A stretch of DNA of 64,000 bases from an uncultured Gemmiger sp. (GCA_944388135.1 CALXHP010000006.1:1-64000), one strand, 5' to 3'. Numbered from the stretch's first letter, positions 20,183-31,047 are shown. Program-made: numbers and translations. The notes: generated by a model not told the origin, from the letters alone.

Positions 20183-23100
20183 TTACCTCTCGATCTCGCA
20201 ACGCTGACGAGCCGGGCGCATGGAGACTTGACTTTCCTCATCGGGGACGGTGTCCACAACCCTGTCTTTGTCATTCATGTTCAGCAGCGCATTGAGTTCC
20301 GCCAAACGCCTGCTCTTTTCAGCCAGTTCCTGTTCCTGCTTAAACGGCTGCTGCAACTCGTCCCTTGCATTTTCCAACTGCTTTTCCAGCTGTACCAGAT
20401 CATTCGCCGCCGTTTCCCGGAGTTTTGTGATACCGGCAGCGGCATTGGCGATTCGGGTGATATTGCCTGCGGCATCCGCTCCCAGCTGCACATCGTAGAC
20501 GCCAGCGCCTACCAGCTGAGCATGAAATTCCTGGGCCAGAGGGAAGTAGATGGCCTGCACCGTCAGCCCCTTATAGCTTCCGATGGGAACCGGCTTTTCG
20601 CTGGTCATGGCCGCACCGATCAGGCCCAGCAAAGCCCGTCCGGCATCCTCCCGCTTGTCATAGGTCGTATCCATCAGGCAGATGCTGAAGGTATCCTTGC
20701 CCTCGTCATCTAAATGGGTATGTTCCTCCACCGTTTTAGCGTCCGCCGTGCAGTTGGCGATGCGCCCCTTGGCCTTCTGGATTTCTGCCGGGAACACGAT
20801 GGTCACGGCATCCTCCATGCGGTAGTGCTGGCTGGTGTACTGCGCTTTCAGGGTGCGCAGCCGGGTGACCTGAATATCCAGGTCCATCTTTTCCTTGATG
20901 GCCGGATTTCCGGCGGCCAATGCCTTGACCTCCGCATAAGACAGAGCCGCCTCGTCCATATCATCACAGGACCGGGCCGGGCTCTTGCTGGTCATCACCT
21001 GGCCAATGAACCGCTGCTTGTTCTCGATCAGCTGCCAGGAATAGGCGTCAAAGGTCGCCTCGGTGACATAGCGGTAAATGGAAACCGTCTTGTTTTCGTT
21101 GCCCTGGCGTACCATGCGTCCTTCCCGCTGTTCGATGTCGGAAGGCCGCCACGGCACATCCAGATGGTGCAGGGCTATGAGTTTTCGCTGCACATTGGTT
21201 CCGGCTCCCATCTTGGCCGTGCTGCCCACGAGGACCCGCACCGTGCCGCTGCGGACCTTGGCGAAAAGGTCTGCTTTGCGGGCCTCGGTGTTGGCATCGT
21301 GGATAAACTGGATTTCCTCTTTGGGGATGCCTCGCGCCACCAACTTGTCCCGAATATCGTCGTAGACGTTGAAGGTGCCCGCCTTGGGTGTGGAAAGGTC
21401 ACAGAAAATCAGCTGGGTGGAGCGGTTTTCTTTGGTCCGCTCCCAAATCTCAAAGACGCGGTCCACACAGGCATTTACCTTGCTGTTGGGATCGTCGGGT
21501 AACTGAGGGTCGATCAATCTCTGGTCGAGGGCCAACTTTCTGCCGTCATTCGTGATTTTTAACATATTATCTTCTTTGGGGTCCACCGAACCCTTGCGCA
21601 CGGTGTCGGCCCGTTTGCCCAGGTCCGCCACCATCACCCGCTGGATGCTGCTGGGTTGCAGCTGCACATTGATGGGTTTGCCGCCCTCCAGGTCAGGCAC
21701 CGGCAGTTTGAGCATATCCGCGGTCTGAATGTCGGCGCACTCCTTGAACATGGCCATCAGTTCCGGCAGATTGTAGAACTTGGCAAAGCGCGTCTTGGTC
21801 CGATAGCCTGTACCCTCGGGGGCCAGTTCAATGGCGGTCACAGTCTCACCAAAAGTCGAAGCCCAGGCATCGAAGTTGGACAGGCCATTGATTTCCAGCG
21901 TATGCCGCTGCAGGTATCGCTGCATGGTGTACAGCTCCGTCATGCTGTTGGACAAAGGGGTGCCAGTGGCAAAGGTCACGCCCCTCCCACTGGTGATCTC
22001 GTCCAGATACATGGTTTTCATCAGCAGGTCACTGGCCCGCTGGCTCTCGGTCTGGCTGATGCCCGCCACGTTCCGCATCTTGGAAACGCACATGAGGTTT
22101 TTGAACATATGGGCCTCGTCGATCATCAGGGAGTCCACACCCAGTTCCTCGAAGGTGACCACATCGTCCTTTCGCTCTGCCTTCACCAGCTTTTCCAGCC
22201 GCTTTTCCATCTGCTTGCGGGCCAACTCCATCTGCTTGATGGTGAAATTCTCTGCGCGCTCCCGCTTGAGCATAGCGGTCTGCTCAACAACCTCGTCAAT
22301 CTGCTTTTGAAGATAAAGCGCCTGTCTCTCCGGCGAAAGGGGAATACGCTCGAACTGCGAGTGCCCGATCACAATGATGTCATAATTGCCGGTGGCGATT
22401 CGACCACAGAACCGTTTGCGGTTGGCCTTTTCAAAATCGGTGCGCTTGGCCACCAGGATATTGGCGTTGGGATAGAGCTGCAGCGCCTCTCCGGCCAGCT
22501 GCTCGGTGAGGTGATTGGGCACACAGATCAGTGTTTTGCTGCAAAGGCCGAGGCGCTTCTTTTCCATGGCGGCGGCCACCATCTCATAGGTCTTGCCGGC
22601 ACCTACCACATGGCCCAGCAGCGTATTGTTGCCATACAGGATATGGGCAATGGCGTTGCGCTGATGGGGGCGCAGTGTGATTTCGGGATTCATACCATGA
22701 AACTGAATATGGCTTCCGTCATACTCACGGGGGCGCGTCGAATTGAACCGCTCATTATACAGCTTCACCAGTCTTTGACGGCGGTTCTGGTCTTTCCAGA
22801 TCCACTCTTTGAAAGCGTCCTCGATCTGCTGCTGTTTTCCTTGGGCGGCCTGGGTTTCCTGCGGGTTCAGCACACGTTGCTCTGTCCCGTCCAGGCCGCG
22901 GACCGTATCAAAGATGCGAATGGCACGGAGGTTCAGCGATTCTTCCAGAATGTGGTAGAAATTCGCTCTGTCCGTGCCATAGGTAACGGTCGCTTTAATA
23001 TTTCCGCCTGTAATGCTTTTGCCAGAAATGTTCCAAAGCCCGGTGTAAGGTGCATAATGCACATCCACCATACGCCGGGAGACCATTGGCGCGTCCACCA

Positions 23101-26100
23101 GTTCATCGGCAAACTGCTTGATGATGGCCGGTTCGATCCAGGTGGCACCCAGGCGCACCGAGATTTCGCTGGCATCCAGGTCTTTGGGCTGTACCTGCTC
23201 CAACGCTTCCACATGGACTCGGAATCTGGAATCTTGTTCAGCGGCAAGGCGGGCGATCTCCAGCTTCTTCCGAACATTGCCGGAGAGGTATTCATCTGCC
23301 GTCCGATACACCGGGCTGCCGTCTGCTGTCTTTTCCAGCGGGTCCTCAAAGATCACGCCGGTCAGTTCCGATGCGATTTCTTCCTCGGTCTTGCCGGTCA
23401 GCTGCATCATGTAGGGCATATCCACACCGGCCTTTTCGCCAATGGACAGGGCCAGTGCGTCGCTGGCCGTATCCGCGCGGTCGGCAGGCTTCGCACTGCG
23501 GATGGTCCGTTTGGTGAACATATCCGATAGCCCTTTCAGCTTACCGTTTTCGTCCACATCTTCCAGAGAACACAACAGGTAATAGCTGCTGTCATCCTGG
23601 AAGGCCAGCGCCGAACCGCGGCTGGTGATCAGGCCGTGGGCATGGGTGTAGGTATCGTATTGCTTTTTCAGCTGGGCCTGCAGGCGATGGATTTCTGCAT
23701 CGGGCAGGTCATCCAGCTGGGCTTGCAGCAGCTCCCGCACGGTATCCCGCAGGGCAATCAGTTGGCGCACCCGCTTGTCGGCGGTTGCGCCCAGCCGCAT
23801 TTCCTTCATCACGGAATTGGTACGGAAATAGATTTTGCCGTCTTTCAGGGTATAGCTGAAATTCCGAACATCCGGGTCGGCCTCAATCACATCAGCGTCC
23901 TGTTCTTCCGCTGCCTCGATAGCAATTTCCGGTTTGGTCAGGGTGGCGGAAAGATGGGCCATGGCCTTGTCCAGCTGTTCCTCCAGCGTGCCTTCGCTGC
24001 TGGGCTCACAGGTGGGGGTAGGTCCATACGGGCCGCTGACCATCTTGATGGTGCCGCACACCATCTCCGGGTGATCCACAAAGTATTGGTTGATGGGGAT
24101 GCCGTCCTCGGTCTGGCCGATATGAAGCCATGCCTCGTCCTGCTCCAACATCCGGTCCCGCTTTTGCAGGAAAAGAATGTCGGCGACCGCTTCGGTTCCT
24201 GCGTTCTGCTTGAAGGTGGTGTTGGGCAGCCGCACCGCCCCGATCAGGTCACAGCGGGCGGCGATGTACTTCCGCACGGTATCACTTTTTTTGTCCATGG
24301 TGCCGCTGGTGGTGATCATGGCAATGATGCCGCCGGTGCGCACCTTGTCGATGGTCTTGGCAAGGAAGTAATCATGAATGCGGAAATGCAGCTTGTCATA
24401 GGCCCGGTCACTCACCGAGAAATCGCCAAAGGGAACATTGCCCACGGCACAGTCGAAAAAGCTGTCCGGCAGGTCCGCTTTTTCAAAGCCAGTGATCTGG
24501 ATTCGTGCTTTCTGGTAAAGCTGCCGGGCCATCCGCCCGGTCAGTTCATCCAGCTCGACGCCGTACAGCTTGGCGCTGTGCAGGTCAAAGCTGCTGGGTT
24601 TGTGGGCAAAAAAGGCACCGGTGCCCATGCTGGGTTCCAGAATGTTGCCGCCACGCACCCCCATACGCTCCAGCGCCCGGTACATGGTATGGATGACTTC
24701 GGGCGGCGTGAAGTAGGCCGTAAGGGTGCTGCTCCGTGCCGCCTGATACTCACTTTCGGTGAGAATAGCTTTCAAATCGCCATACTCCTGGGACCAGCTG
24801 GATTTGTTGGGGTCAAAAGCATCCGCAAGTCCGCCCCAGCCGCTGTACTGAGCCAAGATCATCTGTTCATCCTCGTTGGCCGGTGCCATGCCCCGGGCCA
24901 CACGCTGCTCCACCTTTTTGAGGGTGCGGATGGCTTCCATATTGGCGGCAAACTTCTCCTTGGGGGTGCCGGGGACAGTGGGCCGATACGGTGCAACATA
25001 GTTGATGGGCTGGTACTCATAGGGTTCCGAGAGGGCTTTGGCATCTGCCATGACCTGCTCTACAAAAGGGGAATCTTCGCTTTCTTCCTGAGATTCCGGC
25101 TGCACCGCCGCTGTGCTTTCTTCTGGCTGAGGCTGTTCCTGAACTGCGTCCGGCAGAGGCAGCACCTGCAGGTCTGCATTCCGGTCATCCCGTCCAAGCA
25201 GCCGGGAAAAATTCTCCCGGTCAATGGTTCGGCTGAACAGCGGAAAGTCCTGGTCCTGCACCAGAATACCGGCCTCGCCAATATCCTGCACCACATAAGG
25301 CTTGCCATTTTCCAGATACACCACATCCCCCGGTGCACAGGGGCGTTTGATGGGAGTAGCCCGGGCAGCCAGTTCGGCTTGCTGCTCGTGATACGCTTGC
25401 TCAGCGGTGCCAATCAGACCATCAAAGGTCAGGTCTGTCAATTCATGGGCAATCAGTTCTGATGTGCTGCCATACTGCGACGATAGGAGGTGCTCGCCGT
25501 CTACCTCGTAGACCAGCTTGTGATGCATAAGATCAGCATAGACTGTGATCTCGTGTTCTCCTTCGCCGTCAGTGGAATATGCCAGTTCGATGTTGGCAAG
25601 ATCTTCAAACTCCGGGGATTCAAAATCATTCTCGGCACAGTATTCTCGTATAATCGCCTTGGCCTGTTCCAAATCCGCAGCTTTTTGAGCCTGCTCAGCT
25701 TGTCGGGCCGATAGCCATGCTTCATACTCGGAGTGCTCCTCGGTTGTTAAATAACGGTTGCGCTGGACCAGCAACTGCAATCGGCTGGAAACCTCACGCC
25801 ATGTCAGTGGGCGGTTCACCCGGCCCTCATTGGTGGTACACTGGATTTCAAAGCCTTTGCTGTTGTAGTCAAGCCAGCCTTGGGACCCATCGGCAAGTTT
25901 CCATGACCTGCCGCCGATGCCGTATTCCTTTTTCAGCCAGCGAGCAGTTTCTTCACTCGTCGGCAAAACCGGTTGGGAAAAATAATACTGAATCCGCAGT
26001 TTTCCATTTTCGAAGCCGCTGCCGTCGCAAAGCGCCCGGTTAATCTCATCGTCTGTGATTCTTTCGCCAGTGCGATCAACCACCGGTGGGGCCAGCGGCT

Positions 26101-27391
26101 GCACATTGTCGGTGACTGCTGCCTGCTCAACCTGCCGGGACTGCTGTTCCTCGTCGGGTAGCCCCATCTCCTCGGCCTGTTCTTCGGACACAAAAAAAGC
26201 GGGGAGTGTTTCATCACTCTCCGCTTCCGGTTCTTGGGTATTTTCGTTTACAGAGCGTACAGCATCGGCATCACCAGTTCCTCGGCCTGTGCTTTCAGCA
26301 GGTTCATCTGCTGCGTCCAGCCCAACGGATTGGTTTTCCGGTTGGGCAGCGGCGTCTGCCGGATCAGTTCGTCCATGGTCCGGCTGACCAGTGTCCGCAC
26401 GGCGTTGTCCATCTCCACCAGGTGGGGATACAGGGTCCCCTCCAGCAGCATCAGGTCGAAGGTCACCGGCGCGTTCTCCCGCAGGAACGCCCTGCGGATC
26501 TCGCCGTACTTTCCAATCGGCTGGGCCGGTTGCTCGCTCAGTGTCAGATTCGGGATCAGATACCCGTTCACTTGGGTGTACTCCATCTCGGGATGCCTCC
26601 TTTTTCGTTTCGTTTTCTTTATCGCCTTGATTATGCGCTTCCGGCGCAGCCAATGCAACGCTGTCGATCTGACGGACGAGACTGCCGAGACTTTGCATCA
26701 TGGGGCGGCTGACCTGTGCCGTCAAAGACCCCAGGGCAACGGCAATAGCATCCGTATCGAACTCCGAAACCGTGGCAAAAGCGTCGGTATCCAGCAGTGC
26801 AGTATCAATGCCGCAGCGCACGGCAACCATATATGCTGCACTCTGGGCCATCAGCTTTTCCAGCATTTTCTGCTGTTCTTCCCGGTGCCGCCATTCCAGC
26901 GTGCTGCCGGATACTGTGGTTTCCAGCAGTTGTGCGATCTGTGTGCGGTGTTCGGCGGCCTGCGTGGCCGCCTGTAAGGCAAGTGCGTTCTGGACGGTAT
27001 CGGTGGCAAAGGCTTGTTTGAGCGCATCCCATACCTGTTGACGGTTGGTATTGTCCACCATCCAGGGCATGGCCTGCTGCACATACCCCCGTCCGTGGGT
27101 ATCGGCTATGTCAAACACATAGCGGAGTTTTCCCCGGCTGGAATGGCTGTCCAGCAGGGCGATACCGTGGCTGCCCCGGTTGACCCAGCGCAGCGCCTTG
27201 TTGTTCCAGTAGTCGATACTGGCCACAGCGGTGGCGTTGGGCCGCTGGCTGTAAATCAAAAGCTGGTTCGGGAAGGCGTAATTGTAAGTATAAGCGGCGG
27301 AATCCAGAAAAGCCTTCCACGATTCACCGTTTTGGGTAACCTGCCCGATCAGGGACCGGGCCAGGGTGCGTATATCCTTGTAGGTGGGCAT
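20183..27391 (-). CDS. giant ICE methylase-helicase fusion protein
   Basis: 2402 residues. An N-terminal ICE-specific region (LLIYSQRPNATAVASIDYWN) precedes low-complexity acidic linkers. An N6-adenine methylase-like domain then appears at about residues 950-1100 (PPEVIHTMYRALERM, NILEPSMGTGAFFA, AVGNVPFGDF in place of NPPY). A SNF2-type helicase follows: Walker A GHVVGAGKTYEMV, DEAH in SLMIDEAHMFKN, GTPLSNSM, and motif VI GRMVRQGNENKTVSIYRY. Coiled-coil sequence closes the protein. Such proteins are a hallmark of Tn1549-like ICEs, perhaps protecting or processing the transferring DNA. The methyl-acceptor motif variant raises doubt about catalysis. Confidence 0.9.
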   Translation of the reverse strand: MPTYKDIRTLARSLIGQVTQNGESWKAFLDSAAYTYNYAFPNQLLIYSQRPNATAVASIDYWNNKALRWVNRGSHGIALLDSHSSRGKLRYVFDIADTHGRGYVQQAMPWMVDNTNRQQVWDALKQAFATDTVQNALALQAATQAAEHRTQIAQLLETTVSGSTLEWRHREEQQKMLEKLMAQSAAYMVAVRCGIDTALLDTDAFATVSEFDTDAIAVALGSLTAQVSRPMMQSLGSLVRQIDSVALAAPEAHNQGDKENETKKEASRDGVHPSERVSDPESDTERATGPADWKVRRDPQGVPAGERAGDLRPDAAGGDPVSPPGGDGQRRADTGQPDHGRTDPADAAAQPENQSVGLDAADEPAESTGRGTGDADAVRSVNENTQEPEAESDETLPAFFVSEEQAEEMGLPDEEQQSRQVEQAAVTDNVQPLAPPVVDRTGERITDDEINRALCDGSGFENGKLRIQYYFSQPVLPTSEETARWLKKEYGIGGRSWKLADGSQGWLDYNSKGFEIQCTTNEGRVNRPLTWREVSSRLQLLVQRNRYLTTEEHSEYEAWLSARQAEQAQKAADLEQAKAIIREYCAENDFESPEFEDLANIELAYSTDGEGEHEITVYADLMHHKLVYEVDGEHLLSSQYGSTSELIAHELTDLTFDGLIGTAEQAYHEQQAELAARATPIKRPCAPGDVVYLENGKPYVVQDIGEAGILVQDQDFPLFSRTIDRENFSRLLGRDDRNADLQVLPLPDAVQEQPQPEESTAAVQPESQEESEDSPFVEQVMADAKALSEPYEYQPINYVAPYRPTVPGTPKEKFAANMEAIRTLKKVEQRVARGMAPANEDEQMILAQYSGWGGLADAFDPNKSSWSQEYGDLKAILTESEYQAARSSTLTAYFTPPEVIHTMYRALERMGVRGGNILEPSMGTGAFFAHKPSSFDLHSAKLYGVELDELTGRMARQLYQKARIQITGFEKADLPDSFFDCAVGNVPFGDFSVSDRAYDKLHFRIHDYFLAKTIDKVRTGGIIAMITTSGTMDKKSDTVRKYIAARCDLIGAVRLPNTTFKQNAGTEAVADILFLQKRDRMLEQDEAWLHIGQTEDGIPINQYFVDHPEMVCGTIKMVSGPYGPTPTCEPSSEGTLEEQLDKAMAHLSATLTKPEIAIEAAEEQDADVIEADPDVRNFSYTLKDGKIYFRTNSVMKEMRLGATADKRVRQLIALRDTVRELLQAQLDDLPDAEIHRLQAQLKKQYDTYTHAHGLITSRGSALAFQDDSSYYLLCSLEDVDENGKLKGLSDMFTKRTIRSAKPADRADTASDALALSIGEKAGVDMPYMMQLTGKTEEEIASELTGVIFEDPLEKTADGSPVYRTADEYLSGNVRKKLEIARLAAEQDSRFRVHVEALEQVQPKDLDASEISVRLGATWIEPAIIKQFADELVDAPMVSRRMVDVHYAPYTGLWNISGKSITGGNIKATVTYGTDRANFYHILEESLNLRAIRIFDTVRGLDGTEQRVLNPQETQAAQGKQQQIEDAFKEWIWKDQNRRQRLVKLYNERFNSTRPREYDGSHIQFHGMNPEITLRPHQRNAIAHILYGNNTLLGHVVGAGKTYEMVAAAMEKKRLGLCSKTLICVPNHLTEQLAGEALQLYPNANILVAKRTDFEKANRKRFCGRIATGNYDIIVIGHSQFERIPLSPERQALYLQKQIDEVVEQTAMLKRERAENFTIKQMELARKQMEKRLEKLVKAERKDDVVTFEELGVDSLMIDEAHMFKNLMCVSKMRNVAGISQTESQRASDLLMKTMYLDEITSGRGVTFATGTPLSNSMTELYTMQRYLQRHTLEINGLSNFDAWASTFGETVTAIELAPEGTGYRTKTRFAKFYNLPELMAMFKECADIQTADMLKLPVPDLEGGKPINVQLQPSSIQRVMVADLGKRADTVRKGSVDPKEDNMLKITNDGRKLALDQRLIDPQLPDDPNSKVNACVDRVFEIWERTKENRSTQLIFCDLSTPKAGTFNVYDDIRDKLVARGIPKEEIQFIHDANTEARKADLFAKVRSGTVRVLVGSTAKMGAGTNVQRKLIALHHLDVPWRPSDIEQREGRMVRQGNENKTVSIYRYVTEATFDAYSWQLIENKQRFIGQVMTSKSPARSCDDMDEAALSYAEVKALAAGNPAIKEKMDLDIQVTRLRTLKAQYTSQHYRMEDAVTIVFPAEIQKAKGRIANCTADAKTVEEHTHLDDEGKDTFSICLMDTTYDKREDAGRALLGLIGAAMTSEKPVPIGSYKGLTVQAIYFPLAQEFHAQLVGAGVYDVQLGADAAGNITRIANAAAGITKLRETAANDLVQLEKQLENARDELQQPFKQEQELAEKSRRLAELNALLNMNDKDRVVDTVPDEESQVSMRPARQRCEIER

Positions 27392-27405
27392 TCTTCATTC
27401 CTTTC

Positions 27406-28296
27406 TTATCGTTCTGGTTCTATTCGTTTTATCTTTCGTACCTTAGACAGTTGCCGCTCAAACCGGGGAGATAGCTCCGTAAATCCGAAACTATCCACAT
27501 AATATGCGGTTCTTTTCCCCTTTTTTTCCGTGATAATAATATCGCTCATGGACAGGGAGGTCATTTGGCGTGCAAAGGGACGATCATCACTGTTGTGCAG
27601 CATATAGAGATCATCCAGCGTAGTGTCCTCAGCCAGCATTCCAGAATAAGCATGGCGATAATCGGTAACTTTGATTTTGTCTTTGGCATACTTGTAGTCG
27701 GCAAAACGATAGTCGGCATCACCGTATCGGTTCAGTTGATAGATTTCGTAAGTGCCGGGACGATCAGCTTGAGGATTGGCAGGGACATATAGCGTGCCGT
27801 TTGCCCGGCTTATCTCTGCAAACTGGCAGATATGAAATAGTTTCCTGCCCCCAAGATAGAAGTGATTATCGTCAAAGCAGGCATAACAGGGGATATTTTT
27901 GGTTGTGCCATCCATATATCGGCAGAGCAGTGATTCGCCATCTTTCAGAGAAAACAGTTCTTCAAACTCCGGTGTTATAAAACGAATTGTGCGCCACTGC
28001 GCATCGGACATCAGCTTTTGCAACTCACTCACCGTTTTTTGAATTTCTTCATTCCTCCAAGATGGGACCCGTTGGTAATCACTTAAGAACCAGTCCTTCC
28101 CCCCGATGCATTCCACAAGATCCAAACAGCCGGGCATTGGTAAAGTGTCCTTTGCGCCCAGGGCTTTCACCCTGTCGTCAGGGAGCATCTGGTAGGCTAC
28201 TACTGCTTCCTGTAGCGTTGGATACTCCTGAATATCCAAAGGTCCCAGTTTGCTCAGATCCTCGCACACATAGAAATGATCGATAAAGGATTGCAT
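27406..28296 (-). CDS. YodL-domain ICE accessory protein
   Basis: About 296 residues from ATG 28296, whose A and T overlap the TGA of the upstream gene (TGATG); GTG 28299 is an alternative. The C-terminal third (YEIYQLNRYGDADYRFADY, then TTLDDLYMLHNSDDRPFA and SMSDIIITEKKGKRTAYYVD) matches the YodL domain found on Clostridial ICEs. The N-terminal part is unrecognised. Its overlap with the next gene upstream and the 14-base gap to the helicase gene place it in one operon. The function is unknown. Confidence 0.75.
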   Translation of the reverse strand: MQSFIDHFYVCEDLSKLGPLDIQEYPTLQEAVVAYQMLPDDRVKALGAKDTLPMPGCLDLVECIGGKDWFLSDYQRVPSWRNEEIQKTVSELQKLMSDAQWRTIRFITPEFEELFSLKDGESLLCRYMDGTTKNIPCYACFDDNHFYLGGRKLFHICQFAEISRANGTLYVPANPQADRPGTYEIYQLNRYGDADYRFADYKYAKDKIKVTDYRHAYSGMLAEDTTLDDLYMLHNSDDRPFARQMTSLSMSDIIITEKKGKRTAYYVDSFGFTELSPRFERQLSKVRKIKRIEPER

Positions 28297-29057
28297 CACC
28301 GCACCTCCTGCCGCTGAACCGCTTTTTCTTTATGATAAGTGGGGCGTCCCAGCTCATCATAGTTTCTTGGATCGGCAGCTGGGCAATGCCAGCCGAACAG
28401 GGACCCGGCTTTCATTGCGGATGCCTGAGCCTTGGAAATGCCAGCCTTTTTATTCAGCGCGTCCACGATCTCCGTGGGGGTCATAGCAACGAAGCCTTCG
28501 GGCTCCCACTTGTGGTATCCGCTTTCGCCGTAGCAGACGGCCACAACCTCATGGCTGGAATCCAGTTCCGCCCAGGCCACGCGGGGCAGCTGCTTTTGCT
28601 GGCGCAGCACCTCCATGAGCATGGTCTTGTTGTATCCGTAGCAATAAAAATTGTATTCTCCCTTGTTGGGATTGCACCGCAGGTAGAACAGGTGTTCCTG
28701 GGTTTCGATTCGGAACGCCATGGTATTGCGGCCCTCGCCAGGGATGATGGCCGTGCGGAACCGCATGGACCGGGCCAGCATGGTCTTACGGTCTTTCAGC
28801 AGGCCATTCCGCCGCAGCCCAGTCATCACATCCTCCAGTTCCCTCTTGAACGTCGGTGTTACCAGCTGCTGGTTGTGCGGCCACCAGGAATGATAGAACG
28901 CGGTGCCGGTATCGCCAAAATCGCCCCGCAGATGCCCGATGCAGGCTTCGTCTACTGCGGACTTCTCATGGGAAAAGCAAAAGCCCTGCTCCTCGGGGGT
29001 AGCAGGGCTCAGCTCGAACTTGGTCTTGTAAATTGTGTATTGCTGCTTTTCAGCCAT
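28296..29057 (-). CDS. hypothetical ICE accessory protein
   Basis: 253 residues behind GGAGGAAAAAC. I recognise no enzyme motif. Visible segments are TIYKTKFELSPATPEEQGFC, the aromatic-rich FYHSWWPHNQQLVTP, YFYCYGYNK-like aromatics in the middle, and a C-terminal FGWHCPAADPRNYDELGRP. It sits between the YodL gene and another ICE hypothetical, all in one direction, so it belongs to the element's conserved maintenance block. It could be one of the small large-polyvalent-protein-associated domains encoded separately, but this is a guess from context. Confidence 0.6.
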   Translation of the reverse strand: MAEKQQYTIYKTKFELSPATPEEQGFCFSHEKSAVDEACIGHLRGDFGDTGTAFYHSWWPHNQQLVTPTFKRELEDVMTGLRRNGLLKDRKTMLARSMRFRTAIIPGEGRNTMAFRIETQEHLFYLRCNPNKGEYNFYCYGYNKTMLMEVLRQQKQLPRVAWAELDSSHEVVAVCYGESGYHKWEPEGFVAMTPTEIVDALNKKAGISKAQASAMKAGSLFGWHCPAADPRNYDELGRPTYHKEKAVQRQEVR

Positions 29058-29077
29058 GTTTTTCCTCCTTCTTGATA

Positions 29078-29683
29078 TTACCGTTCACAGTCAGGCGCTT
29101 TATGCTCTTGCCGCTCCTTCTGCACTACGTCACGGATAAGATTCGCACTCACCTCGGCCCAGTGCGGTACACACTGTTGTGAAATAATGCCCAGCACGTC
29201 GTAGCCACGGATGTAGAACTTCTCACCATCGCTTAAACTCTGGCAGAGGATTCTTTGAGCCCTTCTGCCAGGTGCGCAGCCGAAGCCGCTGATGGCCAGA
29301 ACCAGTTGATCTTCTTTTGTGCGGTATTCCGGTGACAGATAAGCGGGGTTAAGAATCAGAATCTGATTCTCATAGTTCTGCTTGCTGCTATCTTCACGGC
29401 AAGCCTCGGGCCCAAAAGGTATACCGTCAGAGCCTCTTTCCGAGTGGATGTCGCGCAACACTTCAACCTCATCCTGAATACGAAGGGCAAATTCGTTTAC
29501 AATTTCGAGGTAGTCGTTGGATACAACCGCCTCCATATATTCATATCCGAAAGCGGTCGCCTGACGTTCAGCCAACAGATACTTTTCCGCGGCATTTTCA
29601 TCAATACCTATCACAAAGTGGTGCCTTCCAAAAGTGAAGGATTGTTCGATCCGGTAATCACCTGCGTATTCTTTTTCTTCCAT
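29078..29683 (-). CDS. hypothetical ICE accessory protein
   Basis: 201 residues behind GAGAGGTGATATAG. The N-terminal half has YRIEQSFTFGRHHFVIGIDE, then a helix with AEKYLLAERQATAFGYEYME and a strongly helical stretch. The C-terminal half includes DQLVLAISGFGCAPGRRAQR and GEKFYIRGYDVLGII. No known family is assigned with confidence. Neighbours are DUF3846 and another hypothetical, same strand, spacing 5-20 bases, so translation is probably coupled. Confidence 0.6.
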   Translation of the reverse strand: MEEKEYAGDYRIEQSFTFGRHHFVIGIDENAAEKYLLAERQATAFGYEYMEAVVSNDYLEIVNEFALRIQDEVEVLRDIHSERGSDGIPFGPEACREDSSKQNYENQILILNPAYLSPEYRTKEDQLVLAISGFGCAPGRRAQRILCQSLSDGEKFYIRGYDVLGIISQQCVPHWAEVSANLIRDVVQKERQEHKAPDCER

Positions 29684-29688
29684 CTATA

Positions 29689-30090
29689 TCACCTCTCCAA
29701 AAATGTGGGTTTTCGGCCAACCCGCTCATCGCGGGGTTTGACCCGTGGCTGCTGGGGGATCATCCTCAGACCGGTTTCTTCATCCACCAGTTTCTCCGGG
29801 TAGAGATAGCGCCGGTAATAGCGGTCCGCCTGTTTGCGGGACAGCTCCCGCAGTTTTTCCCCGTCCCAGCCACAGATCAGGGCGCGGCCATTGATGTAGG
29901 TGGACTCATCAATGGTGCGGTTGAAGGGCAAAGAATCCTGTTCCTCGCTGCTGACCAGTGCGATCACTTCGTTGCCAAAGGGCAGCGCTACATTTTTCTC
30001 TCCCTGAATGATTTTTTTGACGGCTTCTTCTGCGCTGTCAAAGAACGCAATATAAGGGCAGTAGCCCGGTTCCAACACAAGCACTCTCAT
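29689..30090 (-). CDS. DUF3846-like protein
   Basis: 133 residues. The first 100 residues (MRVLVLEPGYCPYIAFF, AEEAVKKIIQGEK, then VIALVSSEEQDSLPFNRTID and YINGRALICGWDGEKL) fit the DUF3846 family, small proteins of unknown role common on Firmicute ICEs and phages. The tail is basic and Pro/Arg-rich (IPQQPRVKPRDERVGRKP), which might contact nucleic acid. It lies 9 bases after parB in the element's maintenance operon. Confidence 0.75.
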   Translation of the reverse strand: MRVLVLEPGYCPYIAFFDSAEEAVKKIIQGEKNVALPFGNEVIALVSSEEQDSLPFNRTIDESTYINGRALICGWDGEKLRELSRKQADRYYRRYLYPEKLVDEETGLRMIPQQPRVKPRDERVGRKPTFLER

Positions 30091-30099
30091 ATTGATCCC

Positions 30100-31047
30100 T
30101 CACCGCTCCATATCACGATTCTTCTTTCGGTACTGGGCTTCCAGTATTCGCAGAATCTGGTTGACGATTTGCTCCTGCGTGAAGCCCTTGGGGAAATACT
30201 TGCTGACACGTTCCATCGAAATGGAGATTTGCGCCTCGCGGGGCTTTACGCTGGGCGGCTGGGCGGTCATTATCTTTTCCAGCCTGTCCGGCGTGAGGTT
30301 GCCTTCCCGGCTGGCCGCTTTCAGTTTTTGCGCCTGGGACAGGGACGGGGAGCAATCCTGGCCGTCAATAAACTGGAAAAAATCCTCCTGTTCCTCGGGT
30401 GTCAGGTAACTGATCTCCACAGCCGGGTTGAACTTCAGCTTGTTCTCGTCCACCAGTTCCATCAGTTCCGGGATGAGGTTGTTCAGACGGATGTAGCGTT
30501 GTACCTGCTTTACACTTTCGCCTGAACTCTCGGCAACTATTTGATTGGAGCGGGTGCCAGAAAAATCCGGGCCAACTTGGCCCGAATTTTCTTTTGACGG
30601 TCTACCGCCCTTTCTTTTCAATGCCTCCAGCTTCATCTTGTAGGCTTTGGCCTTTTCGGAGGGCAGGATGTGTTCCCGCTGAACATTGGTATCCACCATC
30701 AGGATGGTGGCGGTATCATCGTCCATTTCCCGGACCAACACCGGCATTTCCTGTAATCCGGCCAATTCACAGGCCCGCTTGCGCCGGTGCCCGGCCACCA
30801 GTTCATAGCTGCCGTCAGGGCGTTCGCGGGCAATGGCGGGCATGAGGACGCCATGTACCCGGATACTGTCCACCAGCTTTTCCATTTCCTCATCGTCCCG
30901 CACTTCAAAGGGGTGGTCGGGAAAGGGTTGCAGGTCTTTCAACGGCAGCATCTGCACCTTCTCCAGCTTGGCTTCATCCCGGTCCTCCTGGGTGGTGAAC
31001 AGGTCAGCGAAGGAAGGGTTGATCTCGTACCTGCGGCGCTCGCTCAT
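30100..31047 (-). CDS. ParB-family protein of element 1
   Basis: 315 residues from ATG 31047 with AAAGGAGGTGGTGGACC upstream. The ParB N-terminal nuclease-like/CTPase domain is clear: [56 protein letters not shown] (the C motif), and [21 protein letters not shown] helix-turn-helix ([20 protein letters not shown]) follows. The C-terminal region differs from chromosomal ParB. It overlaps the parA 3' end by 44 bases. With ParA it probably partitions or stabilises the excised circular element. The centromere site is not identified. Confidence 0.9.
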   Translation of the reverse strand: MSERRRYEINPSFADLFTTQEDRDEAKLEKVQMLPLKDLQPFPDHPFEVRDDEEMEKLVDSIRVHGVLMPAIARERPDGSYELVAGHRRKRACELAGLQEMPVLVREMDDDTATILMVDTNVQREHILPSEKAKAYKMKLEALKRKGGRPSKENSGQVGPDFSGTRSNQIVAESSGESVKQVQRYIRLNNLIPELMELVDENKLKFNPAVEISYLTPEEQEDFFQFIDGQDCSPSLSQAQKLKAASREGNLTPDRLEKIMTAQPPSVKPREAQISISMERVSKYFPKGFTQEQIVNQILRILEAQYRKKNRDMER